A stretch of 64,000 nucleotides of DNA from Flavobacterium sp. KS-LB2. Lineage in GTDB: Bacteria; Bacteroidota; Bacteroidia; Flavobacteriales; Flavobacteriaceae. The notes under the pieces were generated by a model. The model had not been told where the DNA came from. It did no database searches and saw nothing but the letters and a program-made list of their open reading frames with translations. Made by a program: the position numbers and the translations under genes. The stretch covers positions 62,001-126,000 of the forward strand of contig NZ_CP145904.1 of the NCBI RefSeq assembly GCF_036895565.1. The letters run 5' to 3'. Positions 55,749-64,000 of this stretch are shown in pieces (the first letter of the stretch is position 1; every line of letters starts with the position of its first letter).

Positions 55749-56246
55749 TTACAAATTGAAAGAAGCACCAATATTAAACGTAAATTGATTGTTTAATTTA
55801 TCAAAACCTACAGCATCCGTTTTATAAGTGGCTATTGGAATTCCAGCTTCAGAGAAAATACCAAAACCTTCCGTAAAGAAATAACGGAATCCTAAATGCG
55901 CACCAAAATTTCGTAGGCCTAAATCCAATCCTGGGTAAATATCCATTTTTGGATCAAATTGAAAAACATTCCCCAAGTTTGCATTGAATCGTCCTTTAAT
56001 ATCTACTCTGTCTCCAAAATCAGGTTTGTTTCCTAAATCATCATTAGAAACGGATAACAAATAAGAAGTCACAAATCCGAATGACATGTTTTCTCCAACT
56101 CCAAAATCAGAAGAAACACGAATTCCAGATCCTCCATTTTGAAAGTTACCTCCAACATCAAATTTCACATCTCCTTTTCCTTTGAAAGCCTGTGCATTGA
56201 TCAAGCCAACTGTTAATAGCAACACTAATGTGGTAATCTTTTTCAT
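55749..56246 (-). CDS. Small outer-membrane beta-barrel protein (DUF6646-like)
   Basis: About 165 residues from ATG 56246. A signal peptide (KKITTLVLLLTVGLINAQ) precedes about eight amphipathic strands with Gly-rich turns (GKGDVKFDVGGNFQNGGSG) and an aromatic last residue pair (ASFNL). The pattern suits an OmpA-like or DUF6646 barrel without a globular tail. The role is unknown. It is convergent with the ALDH gene, and the next upstream gene is a phosphatase on the same strand. Confidence 0.75.
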   Translation of the reverse strand: MKKITTLVLLLTVGLINAQAFKGKGDVKFDVGGNFQNGGSGIRVSSDFGVGENMSFGFVTSYLLSVSNDDLGNKPDFGDRVDIKGRFNANLGNVFQFDPKMDIYPGLDLGLRNFGAHLGFRYFFTEGFGIFSEAGIPIATYKTDAVGFDKLNNQFTFNIGASFNL

Positions 56247-56290
56247 ACTTTTAATTTTTTTAAGTGGGTGCAAAAGTAGTTCAATAAAAT

Positions 56291-57016
56291 CTAATTTCTT
56301 CCTTTTTCATCAAAATACAATTGGTTCAAAGGTTCACTTTGCCAGAATTCCTTGGTGTCAACATCCATAATCGTTAATGGTCCTTTGAAAGCTGCGCCAG
56401 TATCCACATTCCACACATTTGCTTTTTGAATTGGCGTTGTTTCACCTATTCGCGTAACTGGCGTGTGACCAATATAAATTTCGTTGTATAGCGTAAGACG
56501 TTTTGGGTAGAAAATGTCATCCGTTTTCATGGTTTTGTCTAATGCCAATGCAGTTTCCCACAAGGTTCTATCCCAATAGAAAAGACCGGGAAAATATTCA
56601 AAATCTACACCGTTCATATTAGTAAAACCAGCGTGAACGTATAAACGACGTTGCTCGTCCAGATGATAATTATCCAGAGATTTCAGGAATTCAATGTGTT
56701 TTTGTTTCGTTTCTGCGCTAACGGATTCGTAGGCCAAAACAGTCGCTTCCCCGCCATGTTTGTACCACAACAGATTGTCTTTGCTTTCATCAAGCCATTC
56801 CAGTAATAAATCATCATGATTCCCGCGTATGCACACACAGTTTTGTTTGGTTTTTAAATCAATGATAAAATCGAGTACCTGAGGGGATTGGCTCCAGCCA
56901 TCAACATAATCTCCCAGAAAAATCAGAGTGTCGTTTTTAGTAACGTTGGCTCTCTCCATAATTTGGTGCAATGCTCGTAAACCACCGTGGATATCGCCTA
57001 TAACAAGTGTTCTCAT
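56291..57016 (-). CDS. Metallophosphoesterase, PP1/diadenosine-tetraphosphatase-like
   Basis: The 241-aa cytoplasmic enzyme carries the PPP metal motifs GDIHG (7-11), GDYVDGW and RGNHDDLL. In the second motif the usual Arg after Asp is Gly (GDYVDGW rather than GDYVDR), as in some bacterial members. These enzymes dephosphorylate proteins or split Ap4A. The start is placed at MRTLVIGDIHGG; the longer frame to 57076 adds an unrelated stretch. The intergenic region upstream (57017-57435) holds only a doubtful 26-codon frame. Confidence 0.85.
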   Translation of the reverse strand: MRTLVIGDIHGGLRALHQIMERANVTKNDTLIFLGDYVDGWSQSPQVLDFIIDLKTKQNCVCIRGNHDDLLLEWLDESKDNLLWYKHGGEATVLAYESVSAETKQKHIEFLKSLDNYHLDEQRRLYVHAGFTNMNGVDFEYFPGLFYWDRTLWETALALDKTMKTDDIFYPKRLTLYNEIYIGHTPVTRIGETTPIQKANVWNVDTGAAFKGPLTIMDVDTKEFWQSEPLNQLYFDEKGRN

Positions 57017-57290
57017 GTACTGAATGTTCTTTATTAGTGTAAAAACAGCCAAAAAACAACGCTGTTTCCAAGTCATAAAATTAAGTAAAAGAGTGATGAA
57101 GTATGCTACTTTAACTTATTTTTTTAAATAAATTAAAAGAAACGGTATTTTAAAGGTTGTAATTTTTATGAAAAATAGAATAGGAATTTCTTCAGAATGC
57201 TGTTTTAATCAGGGAATAAAATATCACTGTTTTAGGTGATGTTTTTTTTATTTTTTAAGATTAACTTTACAAAAAATAAACCGCTATAAA

Positions 57291-57371
57291 ATGAGTACAC
57301 TTCTTGCGTTATCGTTACTTTTGGCTAAAATGATCTGTCAGGTTTTAAAAGAATTGTTGGCTTTGATTTAG
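57291..57371 (+). CDS. Possible 26-aa hydrophobic peptide
   Basis: An ATG opens a 26-codon frame (MSTLLALSLLLAKMICQVLK, then ELLALI). It encodes one amphipathic or membrane helix. TAACTTTA (57271-57278), one base off the -7 consensus, precedes it by 12 bp. Coding status is unproven. Otherwise the 57017-57435 gap shows no features. Confidence 0.3.
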   Translation: MSTLLALSLLLAKMICQVLKELLALI

Positions 57372-57435
57372 AATAATAAATCAATACTTTCATTTTAAAA
57401 AATATTTTTCAATCAGATAAATGTTCCAAATTCAC

Positions 57436-58212
57436 ATGAAAATATCCCTGAAAATATTGTTTTGTTTTCTGGTGTTAAGTTGTACGTCTCATAAAACAGC
57501 AACAAAACCCAAACTCAATAACCAAGCATTTGAGGTCAAATCAGATAGTGCCAGTTGGTTAGACAGTTTCAGAAACAGGTTGATTCCGGTTGCGTTTTAT
57601 TCCCCAATTGTAAAGGATAAAATTTCAAATCAACAATTGGTAATTGTGAGTCACGGTTATGGAGAAAATAAACCGGGTGCAAATAAATCGTATTCCTATC
57701 TGACGAAAAAATTAGCGTCCAAAGGCTATTTTGTAGTGAGTATCCAGCATGAATTAGCAACCGATGATTTATTGCCTTTGACAGGAATTCCTCAAGTGGT
57801 ACGACGATCAAATTGGGAAAGAGGAGCAGAGAATATCCTGTTTGTTCTTAATGAATTGAAAAGAATAAAACCAGAATTAGATTTCAAACATGTAAACCTA
57901 GTTGGACATTCCAATGGAGGCGATATGACGGTTTTATTTGCTCATAAATACCCAAATTTGGCCAATAAAATAATTTCATTGGACAACCGCAGAATGGAAT
58001 TGCCCAGAACTTCTACGCCTAAAATTTACTCGCTTCGCTCCAGTGACCAACCTGCAGATGAAGGAATTTTGCCTACTGTTACAGATCAGAAAAAGTTCGG
58101 AATAAAAATCATTAAACTCCCCAATACCATTCATAATGACATGAATGACAGCGGAAATAAAAGACAAAAAAGAGAAATTAATGCTTATGTATTGGGCTTT
58201 CTTAAAGAATGA
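57436..58212 (+). CDS. Alpha/beta hydrolase lipoprotein
   Basis: About 258 residues. The signal with lipobox LVLSC (about 11-15) implies a lipid anchor. The hydrolase domain has the oxyanion strand LVIVSHGYGENK, the nucleophile elbow GHSNGG (Ser near 162) and a late His in LPNTIHNDMND. Dienelactone-hydrolase-like or PAF-acetylhydrolase-like activity is possible, but the substrate is unknown. The start at 57436 (MKISLKILFCF) gives a standard signal; an in-frame ATG at 57421 adds five residues. It converges with the AlbA_2 gene 20 bp away. Confidence 0.85.
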   Translation: MKISLKILFCFLVLSCTSHKTATKPKLNNQAFEVKSDSASWLDSFRNRLIPVAFYSPIVKDKISNQQLVIVSHGYGENKPGANKSYSYLTKKLASKGYFVVSIQHELATDDLLPLTGIPQVVRRSNWERGAENILFVLNELKRIKPELDFKHVNLVGHSNGGDMTVLFAHKYPNLANKIISLDNRRMELPRTSTPKIYSLRSSDQPADEGILPTVTDQKKFGIKIIKLPNTIHNDMNDSGNKRQKREINAYVLGFLKE

Positions 58213-58232
58213 AATCTATAATAAAATTATAG

Positions 58233-59372
58233 CTACTGTACATCATATTTCATTTTTCTCAAAATTCGCAGCGCTTCTTTAAACGATAAATATACTTGGC
58301 TGAAAGGTTTTATCAGTGTTTTTGCATCTATCAGTTTTTGTTTGGCTTCTTCAAAACCGTTGAGGTAACAAATCATAAAAGTGGAAGGTAAATTCTCTAA
58401 ATCTTTTTGTTCTCGCTCAGATAATGAAAGTCCTTTTTGGAGTTTGTTCAGCAAAGTAATATTGGCATTGTAAATATGAAATAACATTTTTTTGTTGAAT
58501 TCTGGAGGCTGAAAAAGCATCTCTCTTTCTATTTTGTAATAGCCATTGTCATGAAAATGAATCGTTTGTTTTTCTAAAGGATAGTAGCTCGTTTTGTCGT
58601 TTAAACCCAAAGGAACATATTCAATAATCGTAAAAGTATCTTCATCGAAAGTAATTTCGACCACATCCTGAGCCGAGTAAAATAGCTTGATTTGTTCGTT
58701 GATTAATTCAATATCTACGCGTGATAAATACGTTTTTTCACGAGATTTTTTCGCTATTCCTGCCCAGCAAATCACAAATAATTCTTTGAATACTTTATAT
58801 TTTGGCGCCATATCCTTGTGCCGAAAATTCATGAAATCAATTACACCATCGAGTGTGTATTCAATGCTGTTTCGGGAGTTGTTTTCGATGCCAATTACGG
58901 TTTCCGTGTTCTGGTAATTCTTTTCAATTTCGCCTTCAATAGGCATCGTGTTACTGCCTCGCCGTATAAAAATACTGTTGGCAGGAATCGTGTGAATTCC
59001 TTTTTTGAAATGTGAAGTTTTGCTTTTTGGCTTGACCGTTACCAGTCCGATAACTTTATCTTTTGGCAAATTTGGGAAAGGCACATTTTCATATTGAATT
59101 TTCGGAGGATTTTCCAGATAGGCATTCACTAAATTCTGAATCCGGCTGTCGTCAAAAAAATCATCGCCCACAATAAGATTGTCATGATCCTCCACGCCCA
59201 CAACAATATAGGAATTGTTTGTAGGATTTGAATTAGAAAGTGCACAAATGTGTTTTAAAAATTTTGCTTTTCCTTCCCGTGTATGCAAATTCAACTGACG
59301 CTTTTTATCATAAAAACTGCTCTCGTCATTGTGAGCAAGCAGGTTCTTGATAAGAATGCGTTTGTTGATCAT
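58233..59372 (-). CDS. AlbA_2 (Schlafen-type) ATP-binding domain protein
   Basis: The protein has 379 residues. The N-terminal 160 residues match the AlbA_2/Schlafen AAA-4 domain: REGKAKFLKHICALSNSN, YIVVGVEDHDN, PPKIQYENVPF and SIFIRRGSNTMPIE. The C-terminal half (about 180-379) is helical and unassigned. Such proteins are often transcription regulators or nucleic-acid-interacting switches; the target is unknown. It is followed upstream by a repeat arm and the broken four-helix gene. Confidence 0.82.
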   Translation of the reverse strand: MINKRILIKNLLAHNDESSFYDKKRQLNLHTREGKAKFLKHICALSNSNPTNNSYIVVGVEDHDNLIVGDDFFDDSRIQNLVNAYLENPPKIQYENVPFPNLPKDKVIGLVTVKPKSKTSHFKKGIHTIPANSIFIRRGSNTMPIEGEIEKNYQNTETVIGIENNSRNSIEYTLDGVIDFMNFRHKDMAPKYKVFKELFVICWAGIAKKSREKTYLSRVDIELINEQIKLFYSAQDVVEITFDEDTFTIIEYVPLGLNDKTSYYPLEKQTIHFHDNGYYKIEREMLFQPPEFNKKMLFHIYNANITLLNKLQKGLSLSEREQKDLENLPSTFMICYLNGFEEAKQKLIDAKTLIKPFSQVYLSFKEALRILRKMKYDVQ

Positions 59373-59380
59373 CGGTATTG

Positions 59381-59855
59381 ATTATTATTTATTTCTATTT
59401 TTTATTGTTGTTAAGACATATTTATTAATCATATTTTGATCCTGTTCTATCAGAACTTTTTAAAAAATTCATGAATTTTGAAATTTGGTCGATTATAATT
59501 TGAGATTTTAAAGTTAACTCCAAATAGTTTTCTTCGTTGATATGTTTTCTATCGAAGGACCTTTGTAATTGTGCTTTTGTTTCACAACATGAACCTCTTG
59601 AATAACTCAAAAAAGTAATAAATTATTTGTTTCCTCCCCGGCCAAAACCCTCAGCAATATTATCCATAACTGACCCAGAAGAACCATTGATTTGATCCCT
59701 TAATTTATAATCTTGACCAAGAGTTGTGTTTTGAATTAAATGCCAAACATGGTTACTTTGTTCTCTAGCTAATTGATAGATTCCCATTTCCTCAAAAGAA
59801 TTGTAATTCGCCATATTTAAAGGGTTTATAAATAATAATAGAAATAAATAATAAT
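59381..59855. repeat. 19-bp inverted repeats flanking the broken four-helix gene
   Basis: ATTATTATTTATTTCTATT (59381-59399) is exactly complementary to AATAGAAATAAATAATAAT (59837-59855). The arms enclose only the four-helix pseudogene, and the right arm ends at the base before the SDR stop codon. The sequence is AT-rich, so chance is possible, but the match is perfect. Confidence 0.5.
59425..59814 (-). pseudogene. Four helix bundle protein gene broken by a nonsense codon
   Basis: One minus-strand frame reads NYNSFEEMGIYQLAREQSN...NGSSGSVMDNIAEGFGRGGNK, then TAA at 59625-59623, then FITFLSYSRGSCCETKAQLQ...KSSDRTGSKYD to the stop at 59425. Restoring the TAA to GAA gives the family's usual NKEFITFLSYSRGSC, so a single base change split the gene in the same frame. 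The two halves together have the normal family length of about 129. An operon or role is not evident. Confidence 0.85.
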
Positions 59856-60608
59856 TTAATCTCTTTTTAAAATTGTAGCAGCGGCTTGTGCTGTTGGCAA
59901 TACCATCAAATCGGCAATATTTACATGATACGGTCTGGAAACTACAAAGTGAATAATGTCAGCGATATCTTCTGGATGTAATGGCTCAAAACCTTTGTAA
60001 ACATTGGCGGCTTTCTCTGTGTCGCCTTTGAAACGCACTTCGCTAAATTCCGTTTCTACGGCACCGGGATGAATGGCACCAACGCGAATTCCGTAAGGAT
60101 TCAAGTCCATCCTCATGGCTTGGCTCAAGGCGTCAACAGCATGTTTGGAGGCACAATACACGTTTCCGTTTGGATACACTTCTTTTCCGGCTATGGAACC
60201 AATGTTGATGATATGACCTGATTTTCGTTCGATCATTTGCGGGATTACAGCTTTCGAAACATATAAAAGTCCTTTGACATTGATGTCAATCATGGCGTCC
60301 CAGTCATCTAAATCTCCGTTTTGAATAGGATCCAAACCATGTGCATTTCCGGCATTATTAATCAAAACGTCAATTGTTGAAAAAGCTTCCGGGATAGAAT
60401 TGATACTTTCAAAAACCGCTTTTTTGTCCCGAACATCAAAGGACAAAGTATGCACTTCTGTGAATGCCGAAAGTTCTTTTTTCAACTCGTCTAAGCGTTC
60501 TTCACGGCGTCCGCAAAGAATAATTTTATAGTTATTTTTAGCTAATATTTGTGCAGTTGCTTTACCAATTCCGCTGGTCGCTCCGGTCACTAAGGCTGTT
60601 TTAGTCAT
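59856..60608 (-). CDS. SDR family NADP-dependent oxidoreductase (YdfG-like)
   Basis: The 250-aa classical SDR carries TGATSGIG (8-15) for cofactor binding, NNAGNAHG, the catalytic Ser in INIGSIAG and Tyr/Lys in YCASKHAV. CGRREER after the second strand suggests NADP preference. The form resembles YdfG, which oxidises L-allo-threonine and 3-hydroxy acids. It lies 48 bp downstream of the aldo/keto reductase on the same strand, and the two may share a transcript. Confidence 0.92.
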   Translation of the reverse strand: MTKTALVTGATSGIGKATAQILAKNNYKIILCGRREERLDELKKELSAFTEVHTLSFDVRDKKAVFESINSIPEAFSTIDVLINNAGNAHGLDPIQNGDLDDWDAMIDINVKGLLYVSKAVIPQMIERKSGHIINIGSIAGKEVYPNGNVYCASKHAVDALSQAMRMDLNPYGIRVGAIHPGAVETEFSEVRFKGDTEKAANVYKGFEPLHPEDIADIIHFVVSRPYHVNIADLMVLPTAQAAATILKRD

Positions 60609-60656
60609 TATTTTTTTCTGTTTTATATTCTAAAGTTGCTGTATTGAACACTAATT

Positions 60657-61529
60657 CTAGGCTACATCATTTCCCATACTCGCTGCCCAAATGGCAAACC
60701 AATCTTCTTTATCTAATTCTAATTCTACTGCTTTCATCAACGATTGAATTCGGGCCACATTTACCGTTCCTGCTATAGGAATTACTTGCGCAGGATGTTT
60801 TAAAATCCAAGAAAGTAAAATAGAATCCGATCCTAAATGGTATTTTGAAACTAAGGTCGCCAGTAATTGTTTCAATCGTCTGGTTTGTGGAATATCTTTT
60901 CTAAAAACAGATCCCAGCGGATTCCATGACATCGGTCGAATGTTATTGGCTTGCATATAATCAAAACTTCCGTCCACCATTGGTTCGAAATTCGTTGCCG
61001 AAAATTGCACTTGATTGTACAAAACTTCTGTTTTTTGAAGAATCAGATCGGTTTGTGAAGGCGTAAAATTAGAAAGGCCAAAATCAATGATTTTTCCGTC
61101 TGATTTTAATTTTAAAACCGCCTCAGCAATTTCATCTGCTTGCATTAATGGACTAGGTCTATGCAATAATAGCACATCCAAATAATCAGTGTGAAGGTTT
61201 TTTAAGGAGTTTTCAACGGACCAAATAATATAATCTTTTGAATATTCATAATGTTTTATGGCATTGCTACGGTTTTCTGTCACCATCTGAATGCCACATT
61301 TTGATATTAATTGTATTTTTTCTCGCGCAATTTTACTTGAAGCAAAGGCTTTTCCAAAATCAGATTCGGTGGTATAATCACCATATATATCGGCATGATC
61401 AAAGGTGCTGATTTTGTTCTCTAAACACACATTAATCATGTTTTCCATTTCTTTGGTATTGAGATTTTTATCCCATATTCCCCAATTCATGACGCCAGCA
61501 ACAATAGGCGATAATTTTGTTTTATTCAT
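60657..61529 (-). CDS. Aldo/keto reductase (YdhF-like)
   Basis: This 290-aa TIM-barrel enzyme has the catalytic Asp/Tyr in FDHADIYGDYTTE, the Lys in LISKCGIQ and the His in LLHRPSPLM. The C-terminal segment PIAGTVNVARIQSLMKAVELEL binds NADPH in this subgroup. It reduces aldehydes or ketones. The substrate is unknown. It is upstream of the SDR gene in the same direction. Nothing was seen in the 212-bp gap to the MoxR gene beyond AT-rich sequence. Confidence 0.92.
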   Translation of the reverse strand: MNKTKLSPIVAGVMNWGIWDKNLNTKEMENMINVCLENKISTFDHADIYGDYTTESDFGKAFASSKIAREKIQLISKCGIQMVTENRSNAIKHYEYSKDYIIWSVENSLKNLHTDYLDVLLLHRPSPLMQADEIAEAVLKLKSDGKIIDFGLSNFTPSQTDLILQKTEVLYNQVQFSATNFEPMVDGSFDYMQANNIRPMSWNPLGSVFRKDIPQTRRLKQLLATLVSKYHLGSDSILLSWILKHPAQVIPIAGTVNVARIQSLMKAVELELDKEDWFAIWAASMGNDVA

Positions 61530-61741
61530 GGTTTTTATTTTTTATTGAAATTCGTAATTCTGCTATTTCAAAGTATATTTTTCAAAGTTCTTAAAAATAT
61601 AAAAATTGTATCATAATTCGTCCTTAAAATTAGTGGTTTTATTGAAGTTTTAACCATTTATTAACATCTTACTTCTAAAAAAAAATTCAATTTGCACCTT
61701 CAAAACGAAGGCATTAAATTCAAGGTTTTAAAAATAATAAA

Positions 61742-62746
61742 ATGGAAGAAAATACGGCGACTTTAGACATCAGAGCAATCAATGAAAAAATCGAAAGAGA
61801 GAGTGCATTTATAGACCTTCTCACAATGGAAATGAACAAGGTTATTGTGGGTCAAAAGCACATGGTGGAGCGTTTGTTAATTGGACTTTTGGGTCAAGGG
61901 CATATTTTATTGGAAGGTGTTCCCGGATTAGCAAAAACCTTAGCGATAAACACCCTTTCGCAAGCCGTTCAGGGATCTTTCAGCAGAATTCAATTTACAC
62001 CGGATTTATTGCCAGCCGATGTTGTAGGAACAATGATTTACAATATTAAGGCTAATGAATTTTCGATAAAAAAAGGACCAATCTTCGCTAATTTCGTCCT
62101 TGCTGATGAGATTAACCGTGCGCCAGCCAAAGTACAATCGGCATTATTGGAAGCCATGCAGGAAAAGCAAGTGACTATTGGTGACACTACTTTCAAACTG
62201 GATAGACCATTTTTGGTTTTGGCTACTCAAAATCCAATTGAGCAAGAAGGAACGTATCAGTTACCTGAAGCGCAGGTCGATCGTTTCATGTTGAAAACGG
62301 TTATCGATTATCCAAAAATGGAAGACGAGCGTTTAGTGATTCGTCAAAACCTAAAAGGAAGTTATGAAAAAGTAAATCCTGTAGTTTCTGTGGAACAAAT
62401 TTTACGCGCTCAGGAAGCAGTTCGTGAGGTTTACATGGATGAAAAAATAGAAAAATACATACTTGATATCATTTTTGCCACACGATATCCAGAGAAATAT
62501 AAATTGGCTGATTTGAAACCATTAATCAGTTTTGGAGCATCACCACGTGGAAGTATCAATTTGGCGACTGCCGCCAAATGCTACGCTTTTATCAAACGTC
62601 GTGGTTATGTAATTCCAGAAGATGTTCGTGCTGTAGTTCATGATGTATTGCGTCACAGAATTGGAGTTACTTATGAAGCGGAAGCCGAAAATATTACTTC
62701 AGTAGATATCATTAACAAAATCGTAAACGAAGTAGAAGTACCTTAA
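61742..62746 (+). CDS. MoxR family AAA+ ATPase
   Basis: The 334-aa protein has Walker A GVPGLAKT (59-66), Walker B DEINRAP and the sensor segment LATQNPIEQEGTYQLPEAQVDRF. The C-terminal lid contains SFGASPRGSINLATAAKCYA. MoxR ATPases act as chaperones that assemble or activate proteins with von Willebrand A domains. It heads an operon of MoxR, DUF58 and a membrane protein, the layout of the Bacteroides aerotolerance (Bat) genes. A long palindromic spacer follows. Confidence 0.95.
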   Translation: MEENTATLDIRAINEKIERESAFIDLLTMEMNKVIVGQKHMVERLLIGLLGQGHILLEGVPGLAKTLAINTLSQAVQGSFSRIQFTPDLLPADVVGTMIYNIKANEFSIKKGPIFANFVLADEINRAPAKVQSALLEAMQEKQVTIGDTTFKLDRPFLVLATQNPIEQEGTYQLPEAQVDRFMLKTVIDYPKMEDERLVIRQNLKGSYEKVNPVVSVEQILRAQEAVREVYMDEKIEKYILDIIFATRYPEKYKLADLKPLISFGASPRGSINLATAAKCYAFIKRRGYVIPEDVRAVVHDVLRHRIGVTYEAEAENITSVDIINKIVNEVEVP

Positions 62747-62748
62747 AG

Positions 62749-62821
62749 TTTGTTTAAGGTTTAAAGTTTCAAGTTGTTGGATTACGAACTTGGAACGTTA
62801 AACTTTTAAACTTTAAACAAA
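62749..62821. repeat. Palindromic spacer between MoxR and DUF58 genes
   Basis: TTTGTTTAAGGTTTAAAGTT...CAAGTT is answered by AACTTGG...TTTAAACTTTAAACAAA. The hairpin would sit in the intercistronic mRNA, similar in style to the suf-cluster spacers. Confidence 0.5.
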
Positions 62822-62827
62822 TTAAAA

Positions 62828-63691
62828 ATGGATACAAAAGACCTCTTAAAAAAAGTCCGAAAAATAGAAATCAAAACCAGAAGATTGAGCGATCACATCT
62901 TTTCGGGAGAATATCATACGTCTTTCAAAGGACGTGGAATGACCTTTAGTGAAGTGCGTCAATACCAGTACGGAGATGATATTCGTGCGATTGATTGGAA
63001 TGTAACCGCGCGCTACAACGAGGCGCACGTTAAGGTTTTTGAGGAAGAACGCGAATTGACCATGATGTTAATGGTAGATATTTCGGGTTCAGAAAGTTTT
63101 GGTTCAAAAAATCAATTCAAGAAAGATATTGTTACAGAAATTGCTGCAACCATGGCTTTTTCAGCAACTCAAAATAATGACAAAATAGGTTTGATTTTAT
63201 TTTCGGATGAAATCGAATTGTATATTCCGCCTAAAAAGGGACGTTCTCACGTGTTGCGTATTATCAGGGAATTGATAGAGTTTCAGCCTAAAAGTCGTAA
63301 AACAGATATTGCTCAAGCCTTAAAATTTTTATCGGGAACTCAAAAAAAGAAAGCGATTGTGTTTGTAATTTCTGACTTCATGTCGGAAGATTATGAACAA
63401 ACATTAAAAATTGCTGCAAAAAAACACGACATAACTGGGATTCGCGTGTACGATATTCGAGAAGAAAAAATGCCGGATTTAGGTATGGTTTCTATGCTTG
63501 ACGCCGAAACTGGAGCGATCGAATTGATAAATACCGGTTCGAAAGCAGTACGAATGAATTATGAAAAACAGTACCGCGACAAAGTTAATTATTTTAAAGA
63601 AACATTCAGTAAATCAGGTTCCGGTGTTGTAAACACAAGAGTTGACGAAAGTTATGTGACGAAATTATTAAGTTACTTTAAATCGAGATAA
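62828..63691 (+). CDS. DUF58 domain protein with VWA-like fold
   Basis: The 287-aa protein carries FKGRGMTFSEVRQYQYGDDIRAIDWNVTAR, the DUF58 signature, then MMLMVDISGSESFGS, a MIDAS-like DxSxS metal motif. It follows MoxR and is its expected partner. In the Bat operon these proteins form part of a complex linked to oxidative stress and envelope stability in Bacteroides, but the exact role in Flavobacterium is open. The next gene starts 17 bp later, so co-transcription is clear. Confidence 0.93.
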   Translation: MDTKDLLKKVRKIEIKTRRLSDHIFSGEYHTSFKGRGMTFSEVRQYQYGDDIRAIDWNVTARYNEAHVKVFEEERELTMMLMVDISGSESFGSKNQFKKDIVTEIAATMAFSATQNNDKIGLILFSDEIELYIPPKKGRSHVLRIIRELIEFQPKSRKTDIAQALKFLSGTQKKKAIVFVISDFMSEDYEQTLKIAAKKHDITGIRVYDIREEKMPDLGMVSMLDAETGAIELINTGSKAVRMNYEKQYRDKVNYFKETFSKSGSGVVNTRVDESYVTKLLSYFKSR

Positions 63692-63708
63692 GGGTTCAAT
63701 AATAAAAG

Positions 63709-64000
63709 ATGAAAAAACAATTATACCTACTACTATTGCTGCTTTCGACTGCGGTTTTTGCACAACAAAAGCAAGTAGTCACAAGTATTGACACGACTAA
63801 AAATAAAATTGGTGCGGAATTTAAACTGTCTATAAAAACTACTGTTGATACTTCGTCTAAAGTGATTTTCCCGAAATTAAAAAACTTTGGCGCTTTAGAG
63901 GTGATTCAGTCGTATCCTATTGATACGGTCAAAATGGACGGGCGTTATGAGTTAATTAAAAAATACGGGTTGACCCAATTTGATTCCGGTAGATACGTGG
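63709..64000 (+). CDS. BatD-like or related exported protein, N-terminal part (cut by window edge)
   Basis: The frame starts with ATG 63709 and a signal peptide (MKKQLYLLLLLLSTAVFAQQ) and runs off the window with 97 codons. The mature start QVVTSIDTTKNKIGAEFKLS and then VIFPKLKNFGALEVIQSYP looks like the first immunoglobulin-like domain of Bat-operon membrane proteins (BatD type). The rest lies outside the window. It is third in the MoxR-DUF58 operon. Confidence 0.65.
   Translation, partial: MKKQLYLLLLLLSTAVFAQQKQVVTSIDTTKNKIGAEFKLSIKTTVDTSSKVIFPKLKNFGALEVIQSYPIDTVKMDGRYELIKKYGLTQFDSGRYV

Overview
The window looks like chromosomal DNA of a Flavobacterium or a close relative (Bacteroidota). 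It is AT-rich. Promoter-like sites follow the Bacteroidota pattern TTG...TAnnTTTG. Starts mostly lack Shine-Dalgarno sequences. The gene content is flavobacterial: GH97/SusR-type polysaccharide genes, a TonB receptor with a DUF5689 partner, an epimerase-type threonine dehydrogenase, DUF2452/DUF2480/DUF3078/DUF6377 proteins, and a MoxR-DUF58 (Bat-type) operon. All names come from reading motifs by eye; no database search was run.

Layout. 1-6.0 kb: partial sugar dehydrogenase, GH3 glucosidase, DUF2452 protein, a Crp/Fnr regulator with a CRP-like palindrome just after its stop codon, a PRISE-type reductase and a Dabb protein. 6.1-10.2 kb: a roughly 4 kb restriction-modification island ending at tRNA-Asn(GUU). 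Its far end carries a decayed copy of the tRNA 3' part plus terminator. It holds a DpnI homologue with a coupled small gene, a phage-type adenine methyltransferase, a 5'-truncated methyltransferase and a PD-(D/E)XK/DUF5655 protein. 10.4-15.7 kb: rseP, an old-yellow-enzyme, a Gfo/Idh/MocA oxidoreductase and an MFS transporter. 16-20.9 kb: TonB receptor, DUF5689 lipoprotein and FKBP isomerase. 20.9-25 kb: GH97 (SusB-like) and a SusR-like regulator. 25.2-28.5 kb: hflX, a dispersed hairpin element, an orphan membrane protein, and a REP-associated transposase between inverted REP copies.

28.6-39.4 kb holds the SUF iron-sulfur assembly genes on the minus strand (sufA-sufB-sufC-[four-helix-bundle]-sufD, then sufS-lipoprotein-sufE-hypothetical-sufT-DUF2480-DUF3078). 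A plus-strand serine hydrolase splits the cluster, and related AAAGTC/GACTTT palindromic spacers lie between several of its genes. 39.6-49.7 kb: MBL hydrolase, subtilisin-like and M1 peptidases, a small membrane protein, threonine dehydrogenase, a lipoprotein overlapping mfd, and mfd. 49.8-61.5 kb: mixed housekeeping and metabolic genes (ACT protein, YraN, LD-carboxypeptidase, EEP nuclease, 3-hydroxyanthranilate dioxygenase, ALDH7, beta-barrel protein, phosphatase, hydrolase, AlbA_2 protein, a four-helix-bundle gene broken by one stop codon, SDR, aldo/keto reductase). 61.7 kb to the end: the start of a MoxR-DUF58 operon.

The most notable points are the DpnI island with its truncated methyltransferase, the complete RAYT/REP unit, the four-helix-bundle genes sitting like cassettes between repeats, and a near-identical 17-bp site upstream of both the GH3 and the MFS gene.
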